Assembly (NCBI RefSeq): GCF_000787815.1
Contig: NZ_BBPO01000047.1
Span: forward strand, 1-58,614
Length of the DNA stretch: 58,614 nucleotides
Direction: 5' to 3'
Source: Streptacidiphilus neutrinimicus
GTDB lineage: Bacteria; Actinomycetota; Actinomycetes; Streptomycetales; Streptomycetaceae
Below are positions 45,026 through 54,252 of this stretch, piece after piece (position 1 is the first letter of the stretch; each line of letters opens with the position of its first letter). The position numbers and the translations under genes are program-made. The notes under the pieces were generated by a model. It was not told where the DNA came from, did no database searches, and saw only the letters and a program-made list of their open reading frames with translations.

Positions 45026-47280
45026 TGACGCTGGACACGGTTAAGAACGCCTCGGAGACCCCCGACGTCGAGCTCCCCTGGGCCGCGCTCGGTCTCAAGG
45101 AGGACGAGTACCTCAAGATCCGCGAGATCCTGGGCCGCCGTCCCACCGGCGCCGAGCTGGCCATGTACTCGGTGATGTGGTCCGAGCACTGCTCCTACAA
45201 GTCGAGCAAGGTGCACCTGCGCCAGTTCGGCGAGAAGGCCCCGCAGTCCGACGCCATGCTCGTCGGCATCGGCGAGAACGCCGGCGTCGTCGACGTGGGC
45301 CAGGGCTACGCGGTCACCTTCAAGATCGAGTCCCACAACCACCCGTCGTACGTCGAGCCCTACCAGGGCGCGGCCACCGGTGTCGGCGGCATCGTGCGCG
45401 ACATCATCTCCATGGGCGCCCGCCCGGTCGCCGTGATGGACCCGCTGCGCTTCGGCGCGCCGGACCACCCGGACACCAAGCGCGTCCTGCCCGGCGTCGT
45501 CGCCGGCATCGGCGGCTACGGCAACTGCCTGGGCCTGCCGAACATCGGCGGCGAGGTCGTCTTCGACTCCTGCTACCAGGGCAACCCGCTGGTGAACGCC
45601 CTCGCCGTGGGCGTCATGAAGCACGAGGACATCCACCTGGCCAAGGCGTCCGGCGCCGGCAACAAGGTCGTCCTCTACGGCGCCCGCACCGGCGGCGACG
45701 GCATCGGCGGCGCCTCCATCCTGGCCTCGGAGACCTTCGAGGGCGGCACGCCCACCAAGCGTCCCGCGGTCCAGGTCGGAGACCCGTTCCAGGAGAAGCT
45801 GCTGATCGAGTGCACCCTGGAGGCCTTCCGGGCGCAGCTCGTCGTCGGCATCCAGGACCTCGGCGCGGCCGGGCTCTCCTGCGCCACCAGCGAGCTGGCC
45901 TCCAACGGCTCCGGCGGCATGCGCTGCGACCTGGACGACGTGCCGCTGCGCGACGCGACGCTCACTCCTGAGGAGATCCTCATGAGCGAGTCGCAGGAGC
46001 GCATGTGCGCGGTCGTCGAGCCCGAGAAGATCGACGCCTTCCTCGCGATCTGCGAGAAGTGGGACGTCACCGCGACCGTCATCGGCGAGGTCACCGACGG
46101 GGACCGTCTGGAGATCTTCTGGCACGGCGAGAAGATCGTCGACGTGGACCCGCGCACCGTCGCCCACGACGGCCCGGTCTACGAGCGCCCGTACCACCGC
46201 CCGAGCTGGCAGGACGCCCTGCAGGCCGACGCCCCGACCGCGGAGCGCCTGGCGCGCCCGGCCGACGGGGACGCGCTGCGCGCGGCCGTGCTCCAGCTGG
46301 TCGGCTCGGTCAACCAGGCCGACAAGAGCTGGATCACCTCGCAGTACGACCGCTTCGTGCTCGGCAACACGGTGCTGGCCATGCCGGAGGACTCCGGCAT
46401 GATCCGCGTCGACGAGTCCACGAACCTGGGCGTCGCCATCGCCACGGACGGCAACGGCCGCTACACCAAGCTCGACCCGTACACCGGTTCGCAGCTGGCG
46501 CTGGCCGAGGCCTACCGCAACGTCGCCGCGACCGGCGCCAAGCCGCTGGCCGTCTCCGACTGCCTCAACTTCGGCTCCCCGGAGGACCCGGAGGTCATGT
46601 GGCAGTTCGCCGAGGCCACCCGTGGTCTCGCGGACGGCTGCCTCGAGCTCGGCACCCCGGTCACCGGCGGCAACGTCTCGCTCTACAACCAGACCGGCTC
46701 CGAGGCGATCCACCCGACGCCCGTCGTCGCCGTGCTCGGCGTGATCGACGACGTCACCCGCCGCACCCCGATGGCGTTCACGGAGGAGGGCCAGCTGGTC
46801 TACCTCCTCGGCGACACCCGGGACGAGCTCGGCGGCTCGGCGTGGGCGCAGGTGGCCCACGACCACCTCGGCGGTCTGCCGCCGAAGCTGGACCTCGAGC
46901 GCGAGAAGCTGCTCGCCGAGATCCTGATCGCCGCCTCGCGCGACGGCATGATCGACGCGGCGCACGACCTCTCCGACGGCGGCCTGATCCAGGCCGCGGT
47001 GGAGAGCGCCCTCAAGGGCGGCCAGGGCCTGCGCCTGATCGTCCCGGACGGTCTGGACCCCTTCGTGTTCCTGTTCTCCGAGTCGGCCGGCCGCGCGATC
47101 GTCTCCGTGCCGCGCAGCGAGGAGCTCCGCTTCACCGAGATGTGCGGCGTCCGGGGTCTCCCGGCCACCCGCATCGGCGTCGTCGACGGCGACGTCATCG
47201 AGCTCCAGGGCCAGTTCACCCTGCCGCTCGCCGAGCTCCGCGAGGCGAACACCGGCGTGATCGAGGCGCTGCTCGCGTAG
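45025..47280 (+). CDS. purL: FGAM synthase large subunit PurL (small type)
   Basis: A 751-residue ATP-dependent amidotransferase converting FGAR to FGAM with PurS and PurQ. Signatures are [12 protein letters not shown] near the start, [52 protein letters not shown] and [15 protein letters not shown]. The length matches the short bacterial PurL that requires PurS. ATG overlaps the purQ stop by one base. A 17-bp terminator follows. Confidence 0.97.
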   Translation: MTLDTVKNASETPDVELPWAALGLKEDEYLKIREILGRRPTGAELAMYSVMWSEHCSYKSSKVHLRQFGEKAPQSDAMLVGIGENAGVVDVGQGYAVTFKIESHNHPSYVEPYQGAATGVGGIVRDIISMGARPVAVMDPLRFGAPDHPDTKRVLPGVVAGIGGYGNCLGLPNIGGEVVFDSCYQGNPLVNALAVGVMKHEDIHLAKASGAGNKVVLYGARTGGDGIGGASILASETFEGGTPTKRPAVQVGDPFQEKLLIECTLEAFRAQLVVGIQDLGAAGLSCATSELASNGSGGMRCDLDDVPLRDATLTPEEILMSESQERMCAVVEPEKIDAFLAICEKWDVTATVIGEVTDGDRLEIFWHGEKIVDVDPRTVAHDGPVYERPYHRPSWQDALQADAPTAERLARPADGDALRAAVLQLVGSVNQADKSWITSQYDRFVLGNTVLAMPEDSGMIRVDESTNLGVAIATDGNGRYTKLDPYTGSQLALAEAYRNVAATGAKPLAVSDCLNFGSPEDPEVMWQFAEATRGLADGCLELGTPVTGGNVSLYNQTGSEAIHPTPVVAVLGVIDDVTRRTPMAFTEEGQLVYLLGDTRDELGGSAWAQVAHDHLGGLPPKLDLEREKLLAEILIAASRDGMIDAAHDLSDGGLIQAAVESALKGGQGLRLIVPDGLDPFVFLFSESAGRAIVSVPRSEELRFTEMCGVRGLPATRIGVVDGDVIELQGQFTLPLAELREANTGVIEALLA

Positions 47281-47293
47281 TCGAGAGCCTTTG

Positions 47294-47332
47294 CTGCGGC
47301 CCTTGGTGACACCTTGTCGCCAAGGGCCGCAG
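47294..47332 (+). terminator. Terminator after purSQL
   Basis: 17-bp stem (47294-47310 with 47316-47332, one T-G wobble) and a 5-nt loop, 14 bp after the purL stop. Confidence 0.9.
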
Positions 47333-47528
47333 TCGTTGCCCGAGGGGGTGACTTTTCGTCACGCCAGCATGTTGAACGGGTGTGACGCACCGGCGGATGC
47401 GGTCTGGCTGTATCGGTCTAAGACGCGTCCGGGATGCGGCCTGAGCTGAGGGCCCGAGAGGCCTGCATGCGAGCCGTCTTCGCATCGGTGGTGGACTCCA
47501 GGGCTCTGCGTCTCGTCGTGGAGGTCAT

Positions 47529-47660
47529 GTGTCGCGCTACGACCTGATGCGGGCCCGCGAAGAGAATCTGCCGGCGATCCCGGACGTCTTCGCTTGGCGC
47601 TGGGCGAAGGGCGGCGACTGGCGGGCGAGAATCCAGCTCGGGACCGAGGAGGTGTGGAAG
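47529..47660 (+). pseudogene. Unrecognised gene fragment
   Basis: In the 540-bp gap after purL (47340-47880), one frame encodes a well-formed peptide MSRYDLMRAREENLPAIPD then VFAWRWAKGGDWRARIQ before degenerating into low-quality sequence. It looks like the tail of a larger protein, possibly from a mobile element, but I cannot name the family. No SD. The remainder of the gap shows no gene apart from the promoter candidate at 47807. Confidence 0.3.
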
Positions 47661-47806
47661 CTCCCACAAAGCGTGAAACCCGGCTCGCCAACCGTCCGGA
47701 TGGCTGCCGGGCCCACTGCGCGAGGCGACGGCCTCGCGCTCGTTCGGGTTGGCGCGCGGCGCCCGATGCCAACCGAGTGTGGCAGTTCGATTGCGGAGCG
47801 TATTGA

Positions 47807-47833
47807 TGTCACGTTCTCGGCGGACCGGCTGTC
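47807..47833 (+). promoter_or_regulatory. Candidate ECF41-type promoter
   Basis: TGTCACG, 16 nt, TGTC. ECF41 sigma factors recognise TGTCACA and CGTC at this spacing. The site is 47 bp before the carboxymuconolactone-decarboxylase gene that is coupled to the sigma gene, so autoregulation is predicted. Confidence 0.55.
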
Positions 47834-47880
47834 TCCTCTCTGGAAGCCGAAAACCGGCTCGCAGGAAGGCGGAAACGACC

Positions 47881-48438
47881 ATGGCCCGCATCTCGCTCAC
47901 CCCGCCCCGGACGATCGTCTACCGGATCGCGGAATGGTACTCCAAGCGCGTTTACGGTGACGTGCTCGACCCCGGGAAGGTGTACGGGCACAACACCAGG
48001 GTGTTGCTGGCCTACGCCGGGTTCGAGCGGAAGGTCGCGAAGTGGAGGGCGCTCGACCCGCAGCTCAAGGAGCTGGCCGTGATGGCGGCCGCCGCGCGGA
48101 TCGGGTGCTCGTGGTGCATGGACTTCGGTTACTGGGAGGCGCACAAGCTGGGCCTCCCGCAGGAGAAGCTGCGGGCCGTGCCGGTGTGGCGGGAGCGGCG
48201 GGAGGTGTTCACGCCGCTGGAGCTGTCCGTGCTGGAGTACGCGGAGGCGATGACCGAGACCGAGCCGACCGTCACCGACGAGATGGCCGCGGCGCTGCTC
48301 AAGCTGCTGGGGGAGGCGGCGTTCGTCGAGCTGACCGCGATGGTGGCCGTGGAGAACCTCCGATCCCGCGTCAATTCCGCTGTCGGGCTCGTGGGGCAGG
48401 GGTTCAAGGACCGATGCGCGGTACCGTCGAAGGCGTGA
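47881..48438 (+). CDS. Carboxymuconolactone decarboxylase (AhpD-like) family protein, ECF41 partner
   Basis: A 185-residue all-helical protein of the CMD/AhpD family: AYAGFERKVAKWRALDPQLKELAVMAAAARIGCSWCMDFG, with a CxxC pair, then SVLEYAEAMTETEPTVTDEM and FVELTAMVAVENLRSR. AhpD-type proteins have E-x3-CxxC-x3-H; here the CxxC is present, but the His three residues later is not. SD AGGAAGG precedes ATG 47881. Its stop overlaps the start of the ECF41 sigma gene (GTGA), the standard ECF41 arrangement. Substrate unknown. Confidence 0.9.
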   Translation: MARISLTPPRTIVYRIAEWYSKRVYGDVLDPGKVYGHNTRVLLAYAGFERKVAKWRALDPQLKELAVMAAAARIGCSWCMDFGYWEAHKLGLPQEKLRAVPVWRERREVFTPLELSVLEYAEAMTETEPTVTDEMAAALLKLLGEAAFVELTAMVAVENLRSRVNSAVGLVGQGFKDRCAVPSKA

Positions 48439-49349
48439 CCGACAGCGCGGTTCTCACGACCTTCGAGGAGCACCGTCCCACGCTCTTCGGCATCGCCTAC
48501 CGCATGCTCAGCAGCGTGGCGGACGCCGAGGACATCGTGCAGGACGCGTGGCTGAAGTGGAGCGCCGTCGATGTTGAGAAGATCGCCCAGCCGCGCGCCT
48601 ATCTGGCGCGGACCGTCACCAACCTCTCCCTCAACCGGCTGCAGTCCGCGGCCGTGCAGCGCGAGTCCTACGTCGGTCCGTGGCTGCCGGAGCCCCTGGT
48701 GACCGCGCCCGACGCAGGCGGCGGCGTCGAGCAGGAGGAGACCGTCTCGCTGGCCATGCTCGTCGTGCTGGAGACGCTCTCGCCGCTGGAGCGGGCGGTC
48801 TTCCTGCTCAAGGAGGTCTTCGGCTTCTCCTACGCCGAGATCGGGGAGATGACGGACCGCTCCGAGACCGCGGTCCGACAGGTCGGCAGCCGCGCCCGCT
48901 CCCATGTGCGGGCGAGGCGGCCTCGTTACGACGCCCCGGCGGAGACGCGGCGGAAGGCGACGGAGGAGTTCCTCGCCGCCTGCCTCGGCGGGGACCTGAA
49001 CCGGATGATGGAGCTGCTCGCCCCCGACGTCACGGTCTGGTCCGACGGCGGCGGCAAGATCCGTGCGGCGCTGCGTCCGCTGCACGGCGCGGACAAGGTC
49101 TCCCGCTGGATCCTGGGCATCATCGAGCGCCACCTGCCGGAGGACCTCGGCGTCCACCCGGTGGACGTCAACGGCAGGTTCGGCCTGTTGCTCACCACCG
49201 CGGGCGTCCCCGACGACGTGTTCACCGTCGAGTTGGACGAGAACGGCCTGATCGCGGAGGTCCGCCTGGTCCGCAACCCGGACAAGCTCCGGCACGTCAC
49301 CGTGCCGGAGGAGAGCCACTCGGACCACGCGGAGCCGGGCGCCGGGTGA
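48435..49349 (+). CDS. ECF41-group RNA polymerase sigma factor
   Basis: A 304-residue sigma factor. Region 2 is FEEHRPTLFGIAYRMLSSVADAEDIVQDAWLKW and region 4 is LSPLERAVFLLKEVFGFSYAEIGEMTDRSETAVRQ. The linker holds WLPEPL (83-88). The C-terminal SnoaL-like extension contains DGGGK and ends with NPDKL (281-285). These are the ECF41 hallmarks; the extension both activates and restrains the sigma factor in place of a separate anti-sigma. GTG 48435 (coupled to the CMD gene) is preferred over ATG 48414. Confidence 0.93.
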   Translation: MTDSAVLTTFEEHRPTLFGIAYRMLSSVADAEDIVQDAWLKWSAVDVEKIAQPRAYLARTVTNLSLNRLQSAAVQRESYVGPWLPEPLVTAPDAGGGVEQEETVSLAMLVVLETLSPLERAVFLLKEVFGFSYAEIGEMTDRSETAVRQVGSRARSHVRARRPRYDAPAETRRKATEEFLAACLGGDLNRMMELLAPDVTVWSDGGGKIRAALRPLHGADKVSRWILGIIERHLPEDLGVHPVDVNGRFGLLLTTAGVPDDVFTVELDENGLIAEVRLVRNPDKLRHVTVPEESHSDHAEPGAG

Positions 49350-49368
49350 GGTGCAGCGCCGGGTGAGC

Positions 49369-50346
49369 TCAGCGCCGCGTGAAGCGGGCCACCGCCACGC
49401 CGCCGAGGCACAGCGCACCGCCGCCGACGGCGACCCACGTCGGCGCCTCGCCGAGGATCAGCCAGCCGAGCAGGATCGAGATCGGGGGCACCAGGTAGGT
49501 CGTCACGCCGAGCTTGCCCGCCTTGGTGCGGGCCAGCGCGTAGGCCCAGGTGGTGAAGGCGATCGCGGTCGGCGCGGCGCCGAGGTAGACCGCCCAGGCG
49601 ATCGCCGAGGCGTGCGCCTTCGGCATCTCGTGCGCCAGCTGCGGCGCGAAGGGCAGGCACGCGATCATGCCGACGGCGCAGGCGAGAAACGTCATCTGCA
49701 GCGCGGACACCCGGCTCAGCACCGGCTTCTGGATGATCGTCGCGGTGGCGTAGGCCACGGCTGAGGCGAAGCAGAGCAGCGCGCCGAGGAAGTCCGCTCG
49801 GCCGTGGTGCGAGGACCCGAACCCGATGACCAGGACGCCGGTGAACGAGACCAGCATCCCGAGCAGCAGCGACCTGGGCAGGCCCTCCTTCAGCACCAGG
49901 CCGGCGATCACCGCGATCAGGATCGGGCTCACATTCACCAGCATCGAGGCGGTGCCCGCGTCGACGCGCTGCTCGGCGGCGTTGAGCATCACGTTGTACG
50001 CGCCGAACCACAGCACGCCGACGATCACGATCCGCGGCAGGTCGCGTCGCGCGGGCCACGCCTCGCGGCGGGCCAGCACCATCGCGCCGAGCAGGACCGT
50101 CCCGACAGCGAGCCGCAGCAGGGCCAGGGGCCCGGCGGAAAGGTCGTGACCGGCGGACCGGATCCCGACGAAGGCGGAGGCCCATAGCACGACGGTCACG
50201 CCGGCCGCGGCGGCGGCGAGGCGCGCCGGCTGGGCGGAGGCTGCGGACGCTGCGGCGGATTCGGCGACTGGGGAATCGGCGACAGCGGATTCGGCGACGG
50301 CGGATGCGGCGACGGCGGGTGATGGGGCGGTGCTTTCGGTGCTCAC
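49369..50346 (-). CDS. EamA/DMT-family transporter
   Basis: A 325-residue drug/metabolite transporter with ten predicted helices in two EamA repeats: VTVVLWASAFVGIRSAG...GPLALLRLAVG for the first and GALLCFASAVAYATATIIQKP for the second, ending PPISILLGWLILGEAPTW. The first 40 residues are a repetitive AVAES-type extension encoded by a 15-bp tandem repeat. GTG start at 50346; a start inside the repeat is possible. Convergent with the ECF41 gene. Substrate unknown. Confidence 0.88.
   Translation of the reverse strand: MSTESTAPSPAVAASAVAESAVADSPVAESAAASAASAQPARLAAAAAGVTVVLWASAFVGIRSAGHDLSAGPLALLRLAVGTVLLGAMVLARREAWPARRDLPRIVIVGVLWFGAYNVMLNAAEQRVDAGTASMLVNVSPILIAVIAGLVLKEGLPRSLLLGMLVSFTGVLVIGFGSSHHGRADFLGALLCFASAVAYATATIIQKPVLSRVSALQMTFLACAVGMIACLPFAPQLAHEMPKAHASAIAWAVYLGAAPTAIAFTTWAYALARTKAGKLGVTTYLVPPISILLGWLILGEAPTWVAVGGGALCLGGVAVARFTRR
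50255..50314 (-). repeat. 15-bp in-frame tandem repeat at the 5' end of the EamA gene
   Basis: Four units of GCGGATTCGGCGACG type (50255-50269, 50270-50284, 50285-50299, 50300-50314), encoding a five-residue AVAES/VADSP-like repeat in the cytosolic N-tail. Unit number could vary without a frameshift. Confidence 0.85.
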
Positions 50347-50445
50347 GCCTCAAGGGTTCCGGCGGGGGCCGGGATGCGGCAAGCGGTAAACCGCCATGAC
50401 ACTACTGACATCCCGCCAACCGGCTCCGGTGTCGGTGCGGGTCAC

Positions 50446-50451
50446 TAGAGT
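50446..50451 (+). promoter_or_regulatory. Candidate -10 box (leaderless) for the MDMPI-like gene
   Basis: TAGAGT ends 7 nt before ATG 50459; no SD between. Confidence 0.45.
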
Positions 50452-50458
50452 GCCGACC

Positions 50459-51262
50459 ATGCCGCCATCCTCGCGTTCCCGTGCCCGGACCTACGACCGG
50501 CTCAAGTCCCGCGCCGCGCTGCGCGCGCAGGCGGGGGCGATCGCTTCCGTCGTGGCGGGCCTGGACGACGCGCAGTTGGATCTGCCGACCCGCCTCGGAG
50601 GCTGGCGGGTGCGGGAGCTCGTGGTGCACCTGGCCGGCGCGCTGGACGCGCTGCCGCGGTTCCTCGCCGCGCCCGACGACGGGGGGCCCGCGTCCACGGT
50701 CGCGGACTGGGCCGCGGGCACCCGCGCGGGGGCCGCCGCGATCGAGGCGGACGCGTTCGAACGGGCCGCCGCCTCGGGGGACCCGCGGGAGGGGTTCGCG
50801 GGGGCCGTCGACGCCGCGCTGGCCGTCGTGGACGCCGAGCACGCGCCGGAGCGGCGGATCGTCCACCGCCGCGGCGCCATGCTGCTCGACGACTACCTGG
50901 TCACCCGCCTCGTCGAGACGGTCGTCCACGCCGACGACCTCGCCGACGCGCTCGCGCTGGCCGCCTTCCCGCACGACCGGCACGCCCTCGCGTCCGCCTG
51001 CCGGGTCCTCGCCGACGCCCTCGCGACGAAGGCGCCCGGCGGGGCTGTGGAGCTGCGGGTGCCGCCCTTCGCGGTCGTGCAGTGCGTCGAGGGCCCGCGT
51101 CACACCAGGGGCACGCCGCCCAATGTCGTGGAGACCGCGCCGCTGCCCTGGATCCGGCTCGCGACCGGGCGTCTGACCTGGGCGGACGCGTTGGACGTGG
51201 CGGAACTCACGGCCAGTGGTGAGCGCAGCGATCTGTCCTCGCTACTGCCTGTGATGACCTGA
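50459..51262 (+). CDS. Maleylpyruvate-isomerase/DinB-like family protein
   Basis: A 267-residue protein with an N-terminal DinB-like four-helix domain (LRAQAGAIASVVAGLDDAQLDLPTRLGGWRVRELVVHLAGAL, with the metal-binding His in VVHLAG and further His in VVHADD) and a C-terminal sterol-carrier-like domain (AVELRVPPFAVVQCVEG ... TWADALDVAELTASGERSDL). This is the TIGR03083/MDMPI-like family, often linked to mycothiol-dependent chemistry. It lies 90 bp before purF in the same direction. Confidence 0.8.
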   Translation: MPPSSRSRARTYDRLKSRAALRAQAGAIASVVAGLDDAQLDLPTRLGGWRVRELVVHLAGALDALPRFLAAPDDGGPASTVADWAAGTRAGAAAIEADAFERAAASGDPREGFAGAVDAALAVVDAEHAPERRIVHRRGAMLLDDYLVTRLVETVVHADDLADALALAAFPHDRHALASACRVLADALATKAPGGAVELRVPPFAVVQCVEGPRHTRGTPPNVVETAPLPWIRLATGRLTWADALDVAELTASGERSDLSSLLPVMT

Positions 51263-51339
51263 GGCCGGTCTACGCGCGTCCGCGGGGGCTCCGGGTTCGC
51301 GGCGATCACCGCCCGGCGGCCCGGCGTGTCGACCTGCCC

Positions 51340-51345
51340 TAGACT
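51340..51345 (+). promoter_or_regulatory. Candidate -10 box (leaderless) for purF
   Basis: TAGACT ends 7 nt before GTG 51353; no SD between. Confidence 0.5.
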
Positions 51346-51352
51346 CGGTGTC

Positions 51353-52930
51353 GTGCCACGCGGTGACGGACGACTCAGCCATGACCTCCTCCCCGGCGAG
51401 AAGGGCCCGCAGGACGCCTGCGGAGTCTTCGGAGTCTGGGCCCCCGGTGAAGAGGTAGCCAAGCTCTCTTACTTCGCCCTTTACGCTCTGCAGCACCGCG
51501 GACAGGAGTCCGCGGGCATCGCGGTGAGCAACGGCTCGCAGATCCTGGTCTACAAGGACATGGGCCTCGTCTCCCAGGTGTTCGACGAGACCTCGCTCAA
51601 CTCCCTCCAGGGCCACATCGCGGTCGGCCACTGCCGCTACTCCACGACCGGCTCCTCGGTCTGGGAGAACGCCCAGCCGACCTTCCGCGCGACCGCCCAC
51701 GGCAGCCTCGCGCTCGGCCACAACGGCAACCTGGTCAACACCGCCGAGCTGGCGAAGCTGGTCGCCGAGCTGCCCGGCGAGGAGCACGTCTCCCGCTCCG
51801 GCCGCCCGGTCGTCACCAACGACACGGACCTGCTCACCGCGCTCGTCGCGGGGCAGCCGGACCTCTCCGTCGAGGAGACCGCGCGCGAGGTCCTGCCGAA
51901 GGTCAAGGGCGCCTTCTCGCTCGTCTTCATGGACGAGCAGACCCTCTACGCGGCCCGCGACCCGCAGGGCATCCGTCCGCTCGTCCTCGGCCGCCTCGAG
52001 CGCGGCTGGGTCGTGGCCTCGGAGACGGCCGCCCTCGACATCGTCGGCGCCTCCTTCATCCGTGAGGTCGAGCCCGGCGAGCTCATCGCCATCGACGAGA
52101 ACGGCCTGCGCACCTCGCACTTCGCCGAGGCCGCGCCCAAGGGCTGTGTCTTCGAGTACGTCTACCTGGCCCGGCCGGACACCACCATCGCCGGCCGCAA
52201 CGTGCACCTCTCCCGCGTGGAGATGGGCCGCACGCTGGCCAAGGAGGCCCCGGTCGAGGCCGACCTGGTGATAGCGACCCCGGAGTCCGGCACCCCGGCC
52301 GCCATCGGCTACGCCGAGGCCAGCGGCATCCCGTTCGGCTCCGGCCTGGTCAAGAACGCCTACGTGGGCCGGACCTTCATCCAGCCCAACCAGACCATCC
52401 GTCAGCTCGGCATCCGGCTCAAGCTGAACCCGCTCAAGGACGTCATCCGGGGCAAGCGCCTCGTGGTCGTGGACGACTCGATCGTCCGCGGCAACACCCA
52501 GCGCGCCCTGGTCCGGATGCTGCGCGAGGCGGGCGCGGCCGAGGTCCACATCCGGATCTCCTCGCCGCCGGTCAAGTGGCCCTGCTTCTACGGCATCGAC
52601 TTCGCCACCCGCGCGGAGCTGATCGCCAACGGCCTGTCGGTCGACGAGATCGCCGCCTCGCTGGGCGCGGACTCGCTCGCCTACATCTCCATCGACGGCA
52701 TGATCGCCGCCACCGACCAGCCCAAGGACCGGCTCTGCCGGGCCTGCTTCGACGGGGCGTACCCCGTCGAGCTGCCCGACCCCGAGCTGCTGGGCAAGCA
52801 CCTGCTGGAGGCGGAGATCTCCGCCGCGAAGCAGCCCCCGGCCACCCGCGGCGGCAACCGCTCGGACGTCGACGGCGTGCAGACGCTGATCGGCGGCCCC
52901 GGCGCGGCGGACGCCCTGCGGCGGCCGTGA
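51353..52930 (+). CDS. purF: Amidophosphoribosyltransferase
   Basis: A 525-residue enzyme catalysing the first committed step of purine synthesis (PRPP + glutamine to phosphoribosylamine). A 22-residue propeptide precedes the catalytic Cys23 (QDACGVFG), so the enzyme is of the processed type. The Ntn glutaminase half has YALQHRGQESAGIAV and HNGNLVNT; the PRPP motif is LVVVDDSIVRGNTQ. Cysteines in PKGCVFEY, WPCFYGID and LCRACFDG suggest the [4Fe-4S] cluster of the Bacillus-type enzyme. GTG 51353 gives the usual MPRGDGRLSHDLLPGEKG start; an upstream GTG 51326 is rejected. Confidence 0.96.
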   Translation: MPRGDGRLSHDLLPGEKGPQDACGVFGVWAPGEEVAKLSYFALYALQHRGQESAGIAVSNGSQILVYKDMGLVSQVFDETSLNSLQGHIAVGHCRYSTTGSSVWENAQPTFRATAHGSLALGHNGNLVNTAELAKLVAELPGEEHVSRSGRPVVTNDTDLLTALVAGQPDLSVEETAREVLPKVKGAFSLVFMDEQTLYAARDPQGIRPLVLGRLERGWVVASETAALDIVGASFIREVEPGELIAIDENGLRTSHFAEAAPKGCVFEYVYLARPDTTIAGRNVHLSRVEMGRTLAKEAPVEADLVIATPESGTPAAIGYAEASGIPFGSGLVKNAYVGRTFIQPNQTIRQLGIRLKLNPLKDVIRGKRLVVVDDSIVRGNTQRALVRMLREAGAAEVHIRISSPPVKWPCFYGIDFATRAELIANGLSVDEIAASLGADSLAYISIDGMIAATDQPKDRLCRACFDGAYPVELPDPELLGKHLLEAEISAAKQPPATRGGNRSDVDGVQTLIGGPGAADALRRP

Positions 52931-52953
52931 GCACCGCGAGTTTCGTGCCCGCC

Positions 52954-52983
52954 CTCCCCCAGCCTCCGGCCGGGGGGACCCCC
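52954..52983 (+). repeat. Dispersed hairpin repeat, copy 2 (before purM)
   Basis: CTCCCCCAGCCTCCGGCC followed by GGGGGGACCCCC, differing from copy 1 (41791-41820) at a few positions. Like copy 1 it lies in the 60-120 bp leader before a purine gene. A small GGCGC-TTC-GCGCC hairpin follows at 53006-53018. Confidence 0.8.
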
Positions 52984-53048
52984 GTCCACCGCCACCCTTG
53001 TTCGAGGCGCTTCGCGCCGCACCTCCCGTGACCCGAAAGGGCCGTCCC

Positions 53049-54125
53049 GTGTCTGACCAGTCCACCGGTGCCACCTACGCCGCCGCCGGCGTCTCCATCG
53101 AGGCCGGGGACCTGGCCGTCGAGTTGATGAAGAAGTGGGTCGGCAAGACCAAGCGCCCCGAGGTCGTCGGCGGCCTCGGCGGTTTCGCCGGCCTCTTCGA
53201 CGCCAGCGCCTTCAAGCGCTACGAGCGCCCGCTGCTCGCGACGGCCACGGACGGCGTCGGCACCAAGGTCGCGCTGGCCGCGGCGATGGACAAGCACGAC
53301 ACCATCGGCCACGACCTGGTCGGCATGGTCGTCGACGACCTGGTGGTCTGCGGCGCCGAGCCGCTGTTCATGACGGACTACATCTGCGTCGGCAAGGTCC
53401 ACCCGGAGCGGGTCGCGCAGATCGTCAAGGGCATCGCCGAGGGCTGCGTCCTGGCCGGCTGCGCGCTGGTCGGCGGCGAGACCGCGGAGCACCCGGGCCT
53501 GCTCGGCCCGGACGAGTACGACGTGGCGGGCGCCGGCACCGGCGTCGTCGAGGCCGACCAGTTGCTCGGCCCGGACCGGGTCCGCGCGGGCGACGTGGTC
53601 ATCGCGATGGCCGCCTCCGGTCTGCACTCCAACGGCTACTCGCTGGTCCGGCACGTCCTGCTGAACCAGGCCGGCTGGCAGCTGGACCGGGAGGTCCCGG
53701 AGTTCGGCCGCACGCTGGGCGAGGAGCTGCTGGAGCCCACCCGCATCTACTCGCTCGACTGCCTGGCGCTGACGCGGGCCACCGAGATCCACGCCTTCTC
53801 CCACGTCACCGGCGGCGGTCTGGCGGCCAACCTGGCCCGGGTCATCCCGGACACCCTCCACGCCCGCCTGGACCGCGGCACGTGGACCCCGCTGCCGGTC
53901 TTCCAGACGGTGGCCGAGGTCGGCCGGATGGAGACGCTGGAGATCGAGAAGACGCTCAACATGGGCGTCGGCATGGTCGCCGTGGTGCCGCAGGAGTCCG
54001 TCGACGCCGTCCTCGCCGTCCTGGAGGACCGCGACGTGGAGGCCTGGATCCTCGGTGACATCGTCGAGCGCACCGGCGACTACGCGAAGGCGGGCGGCGC
54101 CGCCCTGTACGGCGCGTACGCCTAG
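53049..54125 (+). CDS. purM: AIR synthetase
   Basis: A 358-residue ATP-dependent phosphoribosylformylglycinamidine cyclo-ligase. Signatures are YAAAGVSIEAGDLAVELMK, GGFAGLFD, LLATATDGVGTKVALA, DLVGMVVDDLVVCGAEPLFMTDYI, VGGETAEHPG, AASGLHSNGYSLVR and HVTGGGLAANLARV. GTG 53049 follows GAAAGGG and gives the normal family start. It follows purF by 118 bp, separated by the hairpin repeat, and probably shares the purF transcript. Confidence 0.97.
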   Translation: MSDQSTGATYAAAGVSIEAGDLAVELMKKWVGKTKRPEVVGGLGGFAGLFDASAFKRYERPLLATATDGVGTKVALAAAMDKHDTIGHDLVGMVVDDLVVCGAEPLFMTDYICVGKVHPERVAQIVKGIAEGCVLAGCALVGGETAEHPGLLGPDEYDVAGAGTGVVEADQLLGPDRVRAGDVVIAMAASGLHSNGYSLVRHVLLNQAGWQLDREVPEFGRTLGEELLEPTRIYSLDCLALTRATEIHAFSHVTGGGLAANLARVIPDTLHARLDRGTWTPLPVFQTVAEVGRMETLEIEKTLNMGVGMVAVVPQESVDAVLAVLEDRDVEAWILGDIVERTGDYAKAGGAALYGAYA

Positions 54126-54191
54126 GAACCAACCCCTCCGGGGCGCGGACCACTCCGTGCCCCGGAACGGGCGGCACAACCCGACGTGGTG

Positions 54192-54237
54192 ACGACGAAG
54201 GGCCGACCCGGTCAGACCGGATCGGCTTCGTCGTTTT
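54192..54237 (+). terminator. Terminator after purM
   Basis: Outer stem ACGACGAAG/CTTCGTCGT (54192-54200 with 54226-54234), inner CCGA/TCGG and CCGG/CCGG stems, then TTTT (54234-54237). It can also serve the convergent DUF3073 gene. Confidence 0.9.
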
Positions 54238-54252
54238 CAGGGTGTGGTGACG

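Noticed and set aside
44845-46965. 706-codon frame antisense to purL
   Set aside because: Shadow of purL; no conserved domain or plausible start.
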